From Beroe forskalii (taxonomy: Eukaryota; Ctenophora; Nuda; Beroida; Beroidae): a DNA stretch of 64,000 nucleotides. The notes under the pieces are model-generated. The model saw only the letters and a list, made by a program, of their open reading frames with translations, was not told the DNA's origin and made no database searches. The position numbers were made by a program, and so were the translations under genes. Where the stretch lies: positions 1 to 64,000 of the forward strand of contig WFMF01000685.1 in assembly GCA_011033025.1 (NCBI GenBank). Reading direction: 5' to 3'. Positions 33,132-45,684 of the stretch are shown here, in pieces (within the stretch, counting starts at the first letter, position 1; every line of letters starts with the position of its first letter).

Positions 33132-33936
33132 AGCCGTGATCTGAAATAAGGAAGTAGGTAACTGCAAATTTCAAATTTGTGTGAACATTTCAGGGATTTT
33201 GTTATCTGGAAGAAGGAAGTATCTTACGTAGATACTTCCTTTTCCCGATAAACCATGAAAAAGCGGCAATGGTTTGGTGCAGTTGCTTCCTTTCCTGAAC
33301 ATAATATTATGGTGGGCTGTTGCGAATAAAAAGGAAGTAACTGATCAGAATATTACTGTAAAAGAAGTAAGTGTAGGTTTAGCCGAGAATATTTTCAAAT
33401 CATTTGCAATTTATCCATTAATTGATTAATCCATCAATTAATCCATGGGATATTTTGGATAAACATGATGAAATTCATATGATATACTGAGCGATGAATG
33501 ATCATAAATTCAGTCGGCTAATTTTTGTTTTTATTTACTTCTTTTTACTGTAAAATTGTCAGTTACTTCCTTTTTATCCACAAGAGCCGGTCATAATATG
33601 TTCAGGAAAGGAAGTAACTGCACCAAAAGGAAGTAACTGCACCAAATCATTGCCGCATTATCATGGTTTATCTGGAAAAAGGAAGTCGGTAGGTATCTAC
33701 GTAAGATACTTCCTTAGATTCCAGATATTAGATAACAAAATCGCAAAATCCCTGAAATGTTCTCAAAATGGCAGTTATATTAGTAGTTACTTCCTTTAAA
33801 AATTTTTCAGGGACATTTCCCACGCAAATGACCTAGCCCATCTTGTAGAGCTCAACGAGCTGAAAATGTTGGTACTGAAACTTCAAAATTTGCAGTTCCT
33901 TTTTCCTTTACTTCCTTTTTCCAGATCACGGCAATA
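33132..33936. repeat. About 800-bp foldback inside the TTAA element
   Basis: CCGTGATCTGAAATAAGGAA at the left pairs with TTCCTTTTTCCAGATCACGG-type sequence at the right, and complementarity continues inward through GGTGCAGTTGCTTCC/GGAAGTAACTGCACC to a centre near 33425 (TTAATTGATTAATCCATCAA). AAGGAAGTA and its inverse recur throughout. The right TTAA copy has the same structure at about 40345-41170. Confidence 0.85.
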
Positions 33937-34985
33937 TAGTTCTATAAATTTGACGCGCAGATTTTTCATTACCAGAAAAATCATCAAATAATTCGGTCAT
34001 TGAACTGGTTTTTGGCTCATGATTGAATTGGCATTTAGGTATCTGGCATAACCGAAATATAATATCCCATTTTCAATTGGCATCCTTTTCCATACTTACA
34101 TCTTTATATAGGTACCTACCTACTTACAGTATAAGCTCACTCCCACAGTGTGAAAAATTACGTTTATTTATCTCAATGTAGCAACTTCCTGTTGAAAAGC
34201 ATTAGAGAATCTTCGAACTCCTCTCTTGTGTAACATGATGAAGTTGCAAAAGCAGTTAAGCATCACACATCCTTACAACGCACTTTATACGTAAGTACTT
34301 AGGATAGGCGGTTGGCATGACGTCACAATTGTGAATCAAAGCAGTAAATCAATGACGTTGACTGTACATGGGTATTATATGCAATGTGGTGTTCCAAGTA
34401 AGCAGGTTGCAACTTTATCCCTATCTAAACATCCAAGACCTTTGGGAGATCAGACACTCATGATACTAATTATATACAAGGCGGTTTAACGTCATCAACT
34501 TGTGACTTCAGTTGTGAAAGTGACGAAAATTCAATTGTACAAAACTTGTGTGCAATGTAATTTTCAATTCCGTGTATGCGTTTGGACTTGCTCATCACTC
34601 CGTGGGGCTAATCTATTTATATCACTGATTCAATGCTTCGCGCTCTTTGATCTTACGGAACGTGATTGAAAGAATTGCTGAATACCGCAAGAATATGCCG
34701 GTAATTATAATGCGCAATTAGAGGATATCACATATCAGACTTGTGGCTATGGATAAAAACGTCCACCTTCAGTTTTAAGCCCTTTTTTGCAGGTAGTTAA
34801 TTTAAATTAGGCGTAATTAATTAACTATATGTGGCAGAGTTTTAGTTTTTGTTTCAACGCACTCAAGAAAGATAGAACGGAGGATACTGAAAAGGCCATG
34901 CCACTGTTACTTATAATAGTCGAGTTATGAGCCGTCAAAGTTGAATTTGGATAAACTAATCCACATATGGGCAAAATACTGTTAA

Positions 34986-36654
34986 GACACCACACGTGGA
35001 ATCTGGTAAGCATTCAAAGGATGATATGAAGATTGGTCCATTCGACTTATTGTTTTTAACCAAGCATGGTGTCTCTCATGAATATTCTACTAGGCGGATC
35101 GAGGGTAACTGCGGTTCACAACACCACTAGTTTTATTCACTCGAATACTACAATCCTGACCCTCTTTGACAAGGATCTTAAAGCATTCAAGGACCTTAAA
35201 GCCAGTCCGCACAACCCTCAGCTCAACTGGCTGACTCTAGAGCAAAGGCCATTATCCCCAAGATGTTGGCATGTTAGGTTACAATATTTTTTATTAATTC
35301 CCGCCCTGGCCAGGGCGGTAATCCCCCCCCCGCGGTAAAAGAAAAGACTGACCAGGGTATATATTAGAAGAAGGAGTGTCACAGGGTGATTCCTGCCCTC
35401 CTACCTCTCATAAAAGTTTGTCTGGTCCGTCAGATCAAACTCCAACCAGTGCCAGATGTAGCTGGGAGATTGCTTCAACATTCATATCTTCTCCAAGAGA
35501 TGAGTGACGTCAACGGAAAGGCGGGGAGCTCACGAGTTACAATCATGACCACTCGGATTAATGTCCCTGAAATACTAACTAACATGCGAAACGGTGGTTT
35601 CATGATTTCTGAGCTCAGCTTCTGCAATGACATGGAATCTATACCCAGGAGCAGAAAGAACAGGAGAAGATAAAGATTCTTGACATTGTATTGATATTAT
35701 GTTGCTGAATGAACAGTTTTATTGTGGCTCTTGCAACTTTGGTTCTTTAAAAAAACGTTCTGAACGTGAAACTGTTTTAATGAACGTGTTCACAAAAAAC
35801 TTTTAGTGAACACTGAACATTCCGTACGTTCACTACAAGTACGATTGAAACTATCCTTATAATACCATTGATAATGAAGTCGCAAAGAGAACTTTTCCAA
35901 GTTTTCAAAGTAAAACCCCGGGAGATCCCCTTGGATTGCCAGTTTCAACCAAAGTCCAAACCATGCCAGTACACGTAAGCAGCAAGCCAAACAAATACCG
36001 GAGAACTGACCCTCAAGCTGATCAGCAACTCATTTTTAACCAGCTAATGATTTACTGGCATATTCGACCTAGACTCAATATGAGTGCGTTTAGCAGAACA
36101 ATCAGACGGTCTAACTCCTTCACCCCCGAGATCTGCAGCTGAAACCCGTACCAGTCACACTGATGATTTACTACAGGTAGTGATGAGGGGTTACCGCTAC
36201 AATTTGAATATTGGGATAATAATATGTATTGGTTGTTAGCTCATTCTTCTGCGTATATTTTGGAGGAACATGGACACAGCTAGAAAATGTATCATCGATC
36301 ATAATGACAAGTGAAAGACAGGACATTTGGTGTCACGATATACTGGTATAGACAGTTACTGAGATATCATATCTGAAATCAGTAAATCAGTAGGGAAGAA
36401 GGCTTCGATCCAAATTTTGTGGCAGAGTCTAAACTGCTTCAAACAGGTTTAATTATTATGAGCCTGAGGACCAGATTGAAAAACTGCAGGACTCCCTGCT
36501 GCTCTCCCATTCCAAGCATTCCAAGACCTCAAAGAAAACTTCCACAACTCTCACCTCAACTTTCCGACTCCAGAGCAACGACCATTATCCCCAAGACACG
36601 CAACAGAGGACCCGGGTGATGACCGCATCAGTTTGATTTCTTCGGCAATTTCTT
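34986..36654. other. Spacer between TTAA elements, left part
   Basis: No gene is supported. About 35185-35270 and 36525-36600 are related: both read (Q/K)DLK...HN..LN..T.EQRPLSPR in one frame and are probably two relics of one coding repeat. A run CCGCCCTGGCCAGGGCGG at about 35300 is palindromic. Confidence 0.5.
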
Positions 36655-37585
36655 AGTAGGGGAGATAGGCGGCAAATGGGACAAAAATTTGAGATGAACA
36701 TTTTGAATGAAAGGATCTACGCTTTGTGTGAAATTTATGTTCCAGGATGCTCGAATTGTGGAAATATGTTCTGTTGCACATTCCAAGGTCATTAATATGA
36801 AGGGTTTCTGAGATAATGAGCTGTCCCATTTGACGGACAGTGTCCCATTTTATAAGTGCCATGATTACCAAATGGGACACCCTGTCCCATCACGCAAAAA
36901 CCCAGTCCCCATAGTTGTCTGCTGCCTGATATTGGGTGTATGATGTCATTTTGATATTTTGTGCATTAGAAATGGACTTTTGATCAGATTTGAAAAAACC
37001 GTGCAAACATGCCATAATCAGTTTTAGCCTGGAATAAGAGAAAATTTTCGAAGTTGATGAGAAATGCCGAATACACCAGTACGGCTGTTCCATGATGAAA
37101 AATACGCTATTTCTATTAATTCAAGTTGGTCAAAAAGCAATAATACGTTTAATGAGATGGAAATATTCTGCCGAAAGGGTGTCCCATTTTCCAAATTTCG
37201 ATCTGTCCCATTTGACCATTTCACATGGCATGCATAATTCGCATAATATATTCTGAATATTAGAGAAGCAACGTTTTTTGACGTTTGAATAACATCATAA
37301 GATGTCTGATATCGGCTATAAAACCGAAAAAAGCGACCTAAAAACAATAATGCGAACACAACAGTCGAAATGAAAATCTCAACTTCCTAGTTCTGATGAC
37401 TTCGTTCAGCTTTGTAGCCTTAAACCGTGCCACTTATTGCATTCAACCTGCAATTCAATTCCCATCTATGTTCCACTAATTGGAACATATTCAAAGGTCT
37501 CATGTTACATAATGACCAAAATTAAGTGAGATATGAAGCTGTCCCATTTGACAAACTGTCCCATTTGCCGCCTATCTCCCCTACT
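36655..37585. mobile_element. 931-bp inverted-repeat element with TGTCCCATTT motifs
   Basis: Perfect 29-bp terminal inverted repeats starting AGTAGGGGAGATAGGCGGCA. The inner sequence repeats TGTCCCATTT, or its inverse, at least seven times. The target duplication is ambiguous (TA is possible on the right only). The longest open frame inside (minus strand, about 37024-37359) has no recognisable domain and I take it as chance. Confidence 0.85.
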
Positions 37586-39207
37586 GTATCACCTTATAAT
37601 TTATCCGAAGAGACTGAACTACCTTCATTCGTGGAAAAGGCTTGTCCAATCATGTAAGAAACGAATATATCAGATAAATCTAGTGAAAGATAAATCTAGT
37701 GAAAGAAACTCTACCCACTGACGCAGCAGCATTGTTACTGGCACACAAATACCAGCGGAAAGCACAATATTATTACTATAGAACAGGTGAGTTCTCCTGA
37801 AGACTTGAAGGAGAGTCGCAATTCAGATGTGGTGATGCTCTTGACGACACAGAACAGTGGGTCACACTGAAGAAGAAGACCTTTTACAATGTGTCTCTGA
37901 CCGAGATTCAGTTCATTACTGTAGTTTATTTATAACACCTGAATAAGTCCATCACTATAGGTACAGGAAAAGGGTTGCAACCAGGATAAAGCATCTGACG
38001 ACACAGCTGAACAGTGACCGTTATAGATCACACTGAGCTACTGAGGAAGAAGACCTTCACCAATGTTTGGCATAGATTCAGGGACCTTCTCCAATGTGTC
38101 TCCGAGATTTAGTTATTAGTTTATTTTAACACTTGAATTAATAAGTCCATCACTATACAGGAATGGTATGGTGGAGGGAAAAACTTGGAATAGAAGATAG
38201 AGGGTTGAATGACCCAGGAGAGCAAAAGAAATATAGACAATTGCTTCCTGATGTAGAGTGAGTCAAGAAAAAGTGGCTAGATTATATCAACGAGAAGATT
38301 TGATTTTGGACAAATCTTTTTTAATTCTTATTCCTTGATATTGAACGCCTTATGATCAGATGGGCCAAGCAATGAGTTCCAAAATCAGTACATCACAGGA
38401 AAGCTCCTTCATGAGATCACGTGCCTTCTCAAAAAAGAAGTTACTAGGAAATATTCTGAGACCTCACATGGGAAAGGAGTTTGTGATGGAATAGGTGTCA
38501 CACATAAGGGTACTAGTGTAGCAATACATTCCCAGGGAAGAAAAGTAATGACATATTTGTACAGAACTATATGGAATTCTAAGAATGTTGTGAAACCCTA
38601 GTAGTATTAAGTATCGCTCTTCTGCTACTTCGAAGAAAGAGGTTGGAGAAGATAATATTATTTTAAGAGCTAGAAGGCTAGTATAATCATTAATCATGGA
38701 CCCTTGGGCTGACACTAAGGTTTTGCTTATAAAAGTATAAACACAATATTATTAACAGCTTAGCTGAGTGCTCTTGAAAATCTGGGCGAGGGTCCCAAAC
38801 CAGAAGTTATACAGTAAATAAGAAAGGATAAAGAGTCAGTCATGGAACACACTGAGGAGGAGGAACTCCCCCTATGTATCACTGACCGAGATTAAGTTCA
38901 TAAGTTCAATTTAAATACTTGGAAGATTTTGATATGTACCTTCAAAAGTACCTTGAAAAAATGGGCAATAAAAAGGTTACAAGTCAAATGGAAACGAAAT
39001 TTACAATTCAGATGAAATTCATCAAATCAGTCTATCTGAGGAATACAGGTGACATGACTATCTAAATGACATTGAAAAGATAATAAGGTTATTTAAACTT
39101 TAATTATAAATCGAAATCTTTAATTTATTTTCAAATCATCCCTCCCATCAAGATCTATTAAGCTATGACTGAGGTTTTTCAGATATCTAAGGTATAAAAT
39201 ATGAGTA
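37586..39207. other. Spacer between TTAA elements, right part, with degenerate tandem repeats
   Basis: A roughly 170-bp unit with AAGAAGACCTT, CAATGTGTCTC, CCGAGATT, TTCAGTT and AATAAGTCCATCACTATA occurs at about 37830-37965 and 38000-38160, and a more diverged piece at about 38820-38930. No gene is supported. Confidence 0.55.
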
Positions 39208-39270
39208 GTTATTGGTCGGCTGATATCATCGAGTGGCGAAGCCACGAGATGATATCAGCCGACCAATAAC
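39208..39270. repeat. 63-nt near-perfect palindrome
   Basis: The 23-base arm starting GTTATTGGTCGGCTGATATC pairs perfectly with its inverse at 39248-39270. The 17-base loop contains its own hairpin GTGGC-GAA-GCCAC. It lies just outside the right TTAA element. Confidence 0.95.
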
Positions 39271-39302
39271 GCTCTTATTTTCCAACACGCAACAACTCTT
39301 AA

Positions 39303-42300
39303 CAGTATTTCGCCCATATGTGGATTAGTTTATCCAAATTCAACTTTGACCGTTGACGGCTCATAACTCGACTATTATAAGTAACTGTGGCATGGCCTTT
39401 TCAGTATCCTCCGTTCTATCTTTCTTGAGTGCGTTGAAACAAAAACTAAAACTCTACCACATATAGTTAATTAATTACGCCTAATTTAAATTAACTACCT
39501 GCAAAAGGGCTTAAAACTGAAGGTGGACGTTTTATCCATAGCCACAAGTCTGATATGTGATATCCTCTAATTGCATTATAATTACCGGCATATTCTTGCG
39601 GTATTCAGCAATTCTTTCAATCACGTTCCGTAAGATCAAAGCGCGAAGCATTGAATCAGTGATATAAATGGATTAGCCCCACGGAGTGATGAGCGAGCAA
39701 GTCCAAACGCATACACGGAATTGAAAATTACATTGCACACAAGTTTTGTACAATTGAATTTTTGTCACTGTCTGAAGTCACAAGTTGATGACGTTAAACC
39801 GCCTTGTATATAATTAGTATCATGAGTGTCTGATCTCCCAAAGGTTTTGGATGTTTAGATAGGGATAAAGTTGCAACCTGCTTACTTGGAACACCACATT
39901 GCATATAGGTAATACCCATGTACAGTCAACGTCATTGATTAACTGCTTTGATTCACAATAGTGACGTCATGCCAACCGCCTATCCTAAGTACTTACGTAT
40001 AACTATAAAATTAGTGTTGTATGTGATGTGATGCTCAACTGCTTTTGCAACTTCATCATGTTACACAAGAGAGAGTTTCGAAGATTCTCTAATGCTTTTC
40101 AACAGGAAGTTGCTACATTGAGATAAATAAACACAATTTTTCAATTTTTCACACTGTGGGGAGAGCTTATACTGTAAGTAGGTACCTACCTACCTATATA
40201 AAGATATTAGTATGAAAAAGGATGCCAATTGAAAATGGGATATATTTCGGTTATGCCAGATACCTAAATGCCAATTCAATCATGAGCCAAAAAACAAATC
40301 AATGACCGAATTATTTGATGATTTTGTCCAATGAAAAATCTGCGCGTCAAATTTATAGAACTATTGCCGTGATCTGGAAAAAGGAAGTAACTGCAAATTT
40401 TGAAAGCTGGTACCAACATTTTCAGCTCGTTGAGCTCTACAAGATGGGCTAAGTCATTTGCGTGGGAAATGTCCCTGAAAAATTTTTAAAGGAAGTAACT
40501 ACTAATAATATAACTGCCATTTTTGAGAACATTTCAGGATTTGCGATTTTGTTATCTAATATCTGGAATCTAAGGAAGTATCTTACGTAGATACCTACTT
40601 CTTTTCCAGATAAACCATGATAATGCGGCAATGATTTGGTGCAGTTAGGTATTTCTTTTTGGTGCAGTTGCTTCCTTTCCTGAACATATTATTATGGCCG
40701 GCTCTTGTGGATAAAAAGGAAGTAGGTAACTGACAATTTTACAGTAAAAAGAAGTAAATAAAACAAAAATTAGCCGACTGAATTTATGATCATTCATCGC
40801 TCAGTATATCATATGAATTTCATCATGTTTATCCGAAAATATCCCATGGATTAATTGATGGGGCCCATTGATGGATTAATCAATTAATGGATTAATTGCA
40901 AATGATTTGAAAATATTCTCGGCTAAACCTACACTTACTTCTTTACAGTAATATTCTGATCAGTTAGGTACTTCCTTTTTATTCGCAACAGCCCACCATA
41001 ATATTATGTTCAGGAAAGGAAGCAACTGCACCAAATCATTGCCGCTTTTTCATGGTTTATCGGGAAAAGGAAGTATCTACGTAAGATACCTACTTCCTTC
41101 TTCCAGATAACAAAATCCCTGAAATGTTCACACAAATTTGCAGTTACTTCCTTATTTCAGATCATGGCTGTATACAAAAGGCGTTTTTCTTTTTCTCATA
41201 CTTTCTAATGAACGTCATTATGCGACAGTTGTAGGTACGAGTGTACGACAGTAATGACAGTGCGTTATGCGACAGTACTGCAACAATAGGTACTACATAG
41301 GTATTTGCGGCAGTGTAATTATGCAACAGTTATAATATGACAGACGGCAGAACATCATGCGACAGTACTACGACAGTTACATTATTGAGAAGTGTCATTG
41401 TGTGACAGTACTATGACAGACGGCAGAACATCATGCGACAGTACTACGAAAGAAAGTTATATTATAGAGAAGTGTCGACAGTTATGCGACAGTTGTTATA
41501 TGACAGACCGACAGAACATCATGCGACGACAGTACTGCAACAGTTACATATTGGCGAGGCGGTGTCATTATACAGCAGTTATATATGACAGACGACAGTA
41601 CATCATGCGACAGTACTGCGACAGTACTAAGGTAATACATATTTGCGAGTCGGTGTCATTATGCCTATTAATATGACAGACGGCAGAACATCATGCGACA
41701 GTACTACGACAGTTACATTATTGAGAAGTGTCATTATATGACAGTAATATGACAGACGGCAGTACATCATACGACAGCGGACGACAGTACTACGACAGTT
41801 ATATTATAGAGAAGTGTCACATGCGACAGTTATGAACAGTTATGCGACAGTTATGACAGAAAATCATGCGACAGTTATGCGACAGTTATATTGGCGAGGC
41901 TGTGTCATTATACAGCAGTTATACTGACAGACGACAGTACATCCTACAGCCCCCATACTACGACAGTTACATATTTATGAGGCGGTGTCACTATACAACA
42001 GTTATATGACAGACGACAGTTCATCATGACAGTACTACGACAGTTACATATTTATGAAGAGGTGTCATCATACAATGGTTATATGACATACGACAGTACA
42101 TCATGCGACAGTACTACGACACTACGACAGTTACATTATAGAGGAGTAGAGGAGTGTCATTATGCAACAGTATTATGACATCGACAGTGGTATCAGTACC
42201 TACCTATATCAATATAAGACAAAGACAGTTTTTTTGTTTTGTTTTTTCTAATTTTTGAACGTCTTTTAGGTTTCTACTCTGCTAGAGAGTGTGGACTGTG

Positions 42301-42766
42301 GAGTTTCTGCTTGAAACGGAAAATCTTGAATCTCGTTCAACATTGATGTTACACTCAAGTGTAGATTCAATTTGATTATATCGTAATAAAACTAAAAGGT
42401 GTGTATCGTTATGATCATATCAACCCGGCAGCAGTGAAATTAGGCCCCGCAAAGAAGCATTCCAGGAATTACTATACTTGCCATGTAGCCACAACATATC
42501 TACCGCGCAAGCCGTAACTCAATTAGTCCGTTATATAGCTCGTATATAGCGCTCCTGCGTGCAAATATTAATTACCGGCTTAATTAATTGAAATTAAAAG
42601 TTATTGAAAGTTCGATGACAAAACTTAGCTCAACTAAACCATTGACCAACACTGAAATAGAGGATATTTTTTGTTTAGTTCAAAACCACTCAGAAGCCGA
42701 GAAAATGGAGGTGGATAAATTTGTCCACCTTCAGTCGTTTCTTATCCGGGTCTGGGTGGAATACTG
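39303..42766 (-). mobile_element. TTAA-flanked element, right copy (inverted)
   Basis: 3464 bp, flanked by TTAA at 39299-39302 and 42767-42770. It is the inverse of the element at 31569-34981 over its whole length, including the satellite (about 41210-42215) and the foldback. The first 150 bp compared by eye differ at only a few positions, so the copies are young relative to most repeats here. Confidence 0.87.
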
Positions 42767-42867
42767 TTAACCAATAGCAGTTCATTGATGTGCCCACATG
42801 GTACTGTCCTGTGATTGTACGTAATAATTTCGTGACCTTTTCGTGGCACATCTATTGGTGGTGAGCT

Positions 42868-43172
42868 AGATCACGTGATACGCATCATCATCGCACGTGA
42901 CACAGCGTAATAGATACGGTGAGATACCCTGAGATATCTTACGGCTGGAGGAGCAGCTGCAATATACGCGACAGACATGCCTCACAGAACTATATCGAAG
43001 GAAGTAGGAAGAAAATATAAACCGGTGAATATACCTCACCAAGTGGCCTAATGATGCATATTTATGTACATAATTAGCATATTGATCACGTGACACATTA
43101 GCCATTCCTAGCCCCCAATTTTGATCACGTGACTACATTTACTATTAACAGCCCCAATCAAGGTCACGTGAC
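42868..43172. promoter_or_regulatory. Cluster of CACGTG E-box palindromes
   Basis: TCACGTGA at 42871, 43086 and 43125, GCACGTGA at 42893 and GTCACGTGAC at 43163-43172. The last is the full MiT/TFE (CLEAR-type) consensus. No gene start is identified nearby, so function is unproven and a repeat origin is possible. Confidence 0.4.
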
Positions 43173-43329
43173 TTTTTAATCATGACTGTCAGACATGATA
43201 CATGAAACCCACCCCCGGGACCGGAGGTGCCGGGGCGAGCGCAGGAACTATTACGTTCCAAATTTAACTTATGTAATAAGTGTTTTTAAAATTTTTAATA
43301 TCGTTTTGAAATGCAATTGATTTTAATAA

Positions 43330-44005
43330 AGACGCTAGTGAAACTTGTGAAAAATGGGTAACTTTTGAAAACAATAATATTCTCTTGTGTAACTTTAATG
43401 AAATAAATACTTTTTTGAAAAATAGCTTTCTCCGACAGTGTAACTTGTGAAATTGGTACCTTTTGAAAAGAATTATTTTCTTTCGAGGATCTTGTGAATA
43501 GGTACTTTTTGAAAACAATAGTTTTCTAGTTTAACTAATGAAATAGGTACCTTTTAAAGACAATGATTTGAAAACTACCTATTTCTAGTTGATAGGTACC
43601 TTTTGAAGACAATCGTTTCTCTACCTAGTGTAACTTGTGAAATGAGTACCTTTTGAAAATCAAGAAATATGTACCTTTTGTCAACAATGATTTTCTCTAA
43701 TGAAACTTGTGAAATGGGTACCTTTTGAAAACAATAATATTCTTCTTTGCAACTTTAATGAAATAGGTACCTTTTGAAAAAGAGCTTTCTTGGACAGTGT
43801 AACTTGAAATTGGTACCGTTTTGAAAAGAATTATTTTCTTTTGAGGATCTTGTGAATAAGTACCTTTTGAAAACAATAGTTTTCAAGTGTTACTAATGAA
43901 ATAGGTACCTTTTTGAAGACAATGATTTCAAACAACCACCTATTTCTAGTTGATAGGTAAGTAGGTACATTTTTGAAGACAATGATTTCCTAATTAAAGA
44001 AACTT
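43330..44005. repeat. Higher-order tandem repeat
   Basis: Base units of about 45-55 bp with AATAGGTACCTTTTGAAAAC and AATAATTTTCT are organised in two successive higher-order copies: about 43337-43690 and about 43697-43995. Each runs through the same series of variants (AATAATATTCT, AGCTTTCT, GAATTATTTTCTTT, ATAGTTTTC, ACCTATTTCTAGTTGATAGG). Confidence 0.85.
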
Positions 44006-44127
44006 GTGACTTCTCCCTACTGGATACGTTCACATGAGCCAATAGATCCGGGAGGATCAACCACCACAATTTAAAGTAAAAATTAAAATTTTACTTAGTC
44101 GGAGCCGCTGCACTCAAGTGAATCATC

Positions 44128-44182
44128 ATGTCTGAGAATCGAGCGCTGAATTTCTCAACATCTCGATCGTCACCTAGAACAG
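44128..44182 (+). CDS. Candidate first exon, unrecognised
   Basis: ATG opens MSENRALNFSTSRSSPRT and ends at AACAG|GTCAGT in phase 1. The next candidate exon (44691-44731) joins it in phase without a stop. The support is only splice-site and phase agreement; no family is recognised. 44183-44690 would be intron. Confidence 0.25.
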
Positions 44183-44690
44183 GTCAGTTTTTTCCGTGAA
44201 GGATTCAATCACACCACGGTTCTTGAAATCATTCTTTTACATCTTCATTTCATCTTTGTCAACTTTTATTTACATTGTTGACTTATTTATTTTATTGAAC
44301 TTAACATTTACATTCTAAAAATCAGTTTATGAAGAACTAACATGTTTACTTTCAGACATCAGAGTTCCAGTTGAACAGTTTTAGTATGTGATGTTATCTG
44401 AACAGTTGCCACTTGTCATGTACATGTGTTTAGTGCAACTCTGAAAGGTGGACCAGTTCCATACTTCATTCATTTTCTGATAACAGCAGATAAGCAACCT
44501 ATTGTAGTTATCAAACTTTAAGTCAATCTCAACTTTTAAACAAATCTTACGTTTTGTTCAGGTCTGAATTATTTATTACCAAATCATTGATTACCAAATA
44601 AGACCTAATGGATTAAAAATACCATGAAGCAATACTCAGTTTCAGGAATACAATAGTCTAAATAGCGAACTACAGATGCTATTTGTACAG

Positions 44691-44731
44691 GATGCATCTC
44701 TGACCTGATTCAACCCTTGAGTGAGAGAATG
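44691..44731 (+). CDS. Candidate second exon, unrecognised
   Basis: Acceptor TTTGTACAG, donor GAATG|GTAAGT. With one base from the previous exon it reads GCISDLIQPLSERM, ending phase 0. No third exon was found with confidence. Confidence 0.22.
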
Positions 44732-45095
44732 GTAAGTTTATTTCTTGGCTTATTTTGACCTTATCGTTAAACAAGTGTGGGTGCAAGACCCCTTATACTA
44801 TAATGATATAACAACCAAACTGTTGTTTTGTAGTGTGTATCTATTAACTCCAAATTAGTAGGTATTTACTACTTAGTTACATCAAAGTGATTCTGATCAC
44901 TTAGGCACTTAAGCAATTGTTAGTATAAAGTGAGGCGATAGCCCACCTATCACCAAGGAGTGATGAGGTATCAAGTTTAACCAACAATCAAAAGTGAACT
45001 CTCAAACAAACCCTTGAAAGTGTCTATAATAAGTCTCCAGAGACTCAAATCTGTTTATAATATAATAGCTGTTGCTCAGGTGTTTCAACCGGATA

Positions 45096-45536
45096 CCTTA
45101 TTGGCCCTTATTTAACCGGCCCTTAAGGACAAAAACGTCTTTGAGATTTTTGTCCAAAGGGCCGGTTAAAAAGCTTGATTAAAATGGGGCGATAAAATTA
45201 AAGGCCAGCTGATTTAGGTCATATGAAACTTTCATTACTTACATCTTACTTACTGTTAAGTTCATTTGATAGTCATTATACAACACAAAAATGACCTTAA
45301 TCATAATATTAGACCAGGATTTGGGTTTTTTGATGCAATTTACTCAGTTTAAGTTGGTTTTTGTGGCTATTTTTAAGCAAAAATTTCTTGGTTTTGCAAC
45401 TGTTTGCAAAATTTTTGTCCAAGGGGCCGGTTAAAATGGTTCAAGAATGATTTCTGAATTTTTTGTCCATAGGGCCCAGTTCAAAAAGGGCGAGTTAAAA
45501 AAGGCCATTAAATAAAGGCCAATAAGGTAGTCCTCT
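45096..45536. mobile_element. 441-bp MITE with TA duplication
   Basis: CCTTATTGGCCCTTATTTAA at the left and its near inverse at the right (TTAAATAAAGGCCAATAAGG), with TA at 45094-45095 and 45537-45538. Subterminal AGGGCCGGTTAAAA and TTTTTGTCC motifs recur on both sides. Confidence 0.85.
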
Positions 45537-45684
45537 TCAACTCTTCAATGGTCTAGTTCATGCATTTAGCATAGTTGAGCAGTTGAGGTCAGATCTTTGT
45601 CTATAAGCATATAAGACATTAACAGACCTGATTTGAATATCAGAAGGTCTATAAAAGGCACATCTTAGAGAGTTAGAGTGCCTA

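Larger units (their letters stand above)
31569..34981 (+). mobile_element. TTAA-flanked element, left copy
   Basis: 3413 bp. It starts CAGTATTCCACCC and ends with the inverse of CAGTATTTTGCCC, flanked by TTAA at 31565-31568 and 34982-34985. Subterminal GTCCACCTTCAG-type motifs occur near both ends. The interior has an ACTGTCGCA-based satellite (about 32105-33085) and an approximately 800-bp foldback (33132-33936). No transposase is recognised. TTAA duplication is typical of piggyBac and some Kolobok elements, but the ends do not identify a superfamily. Confidence 0.85.

Noticed and set aside
37024-37359. 111-codon minus-strand frame in the TGTCCCATTT element
   Set aside because: No domain, no start context, and it lies inside an inverted-repeat element with low-complexity motifs.
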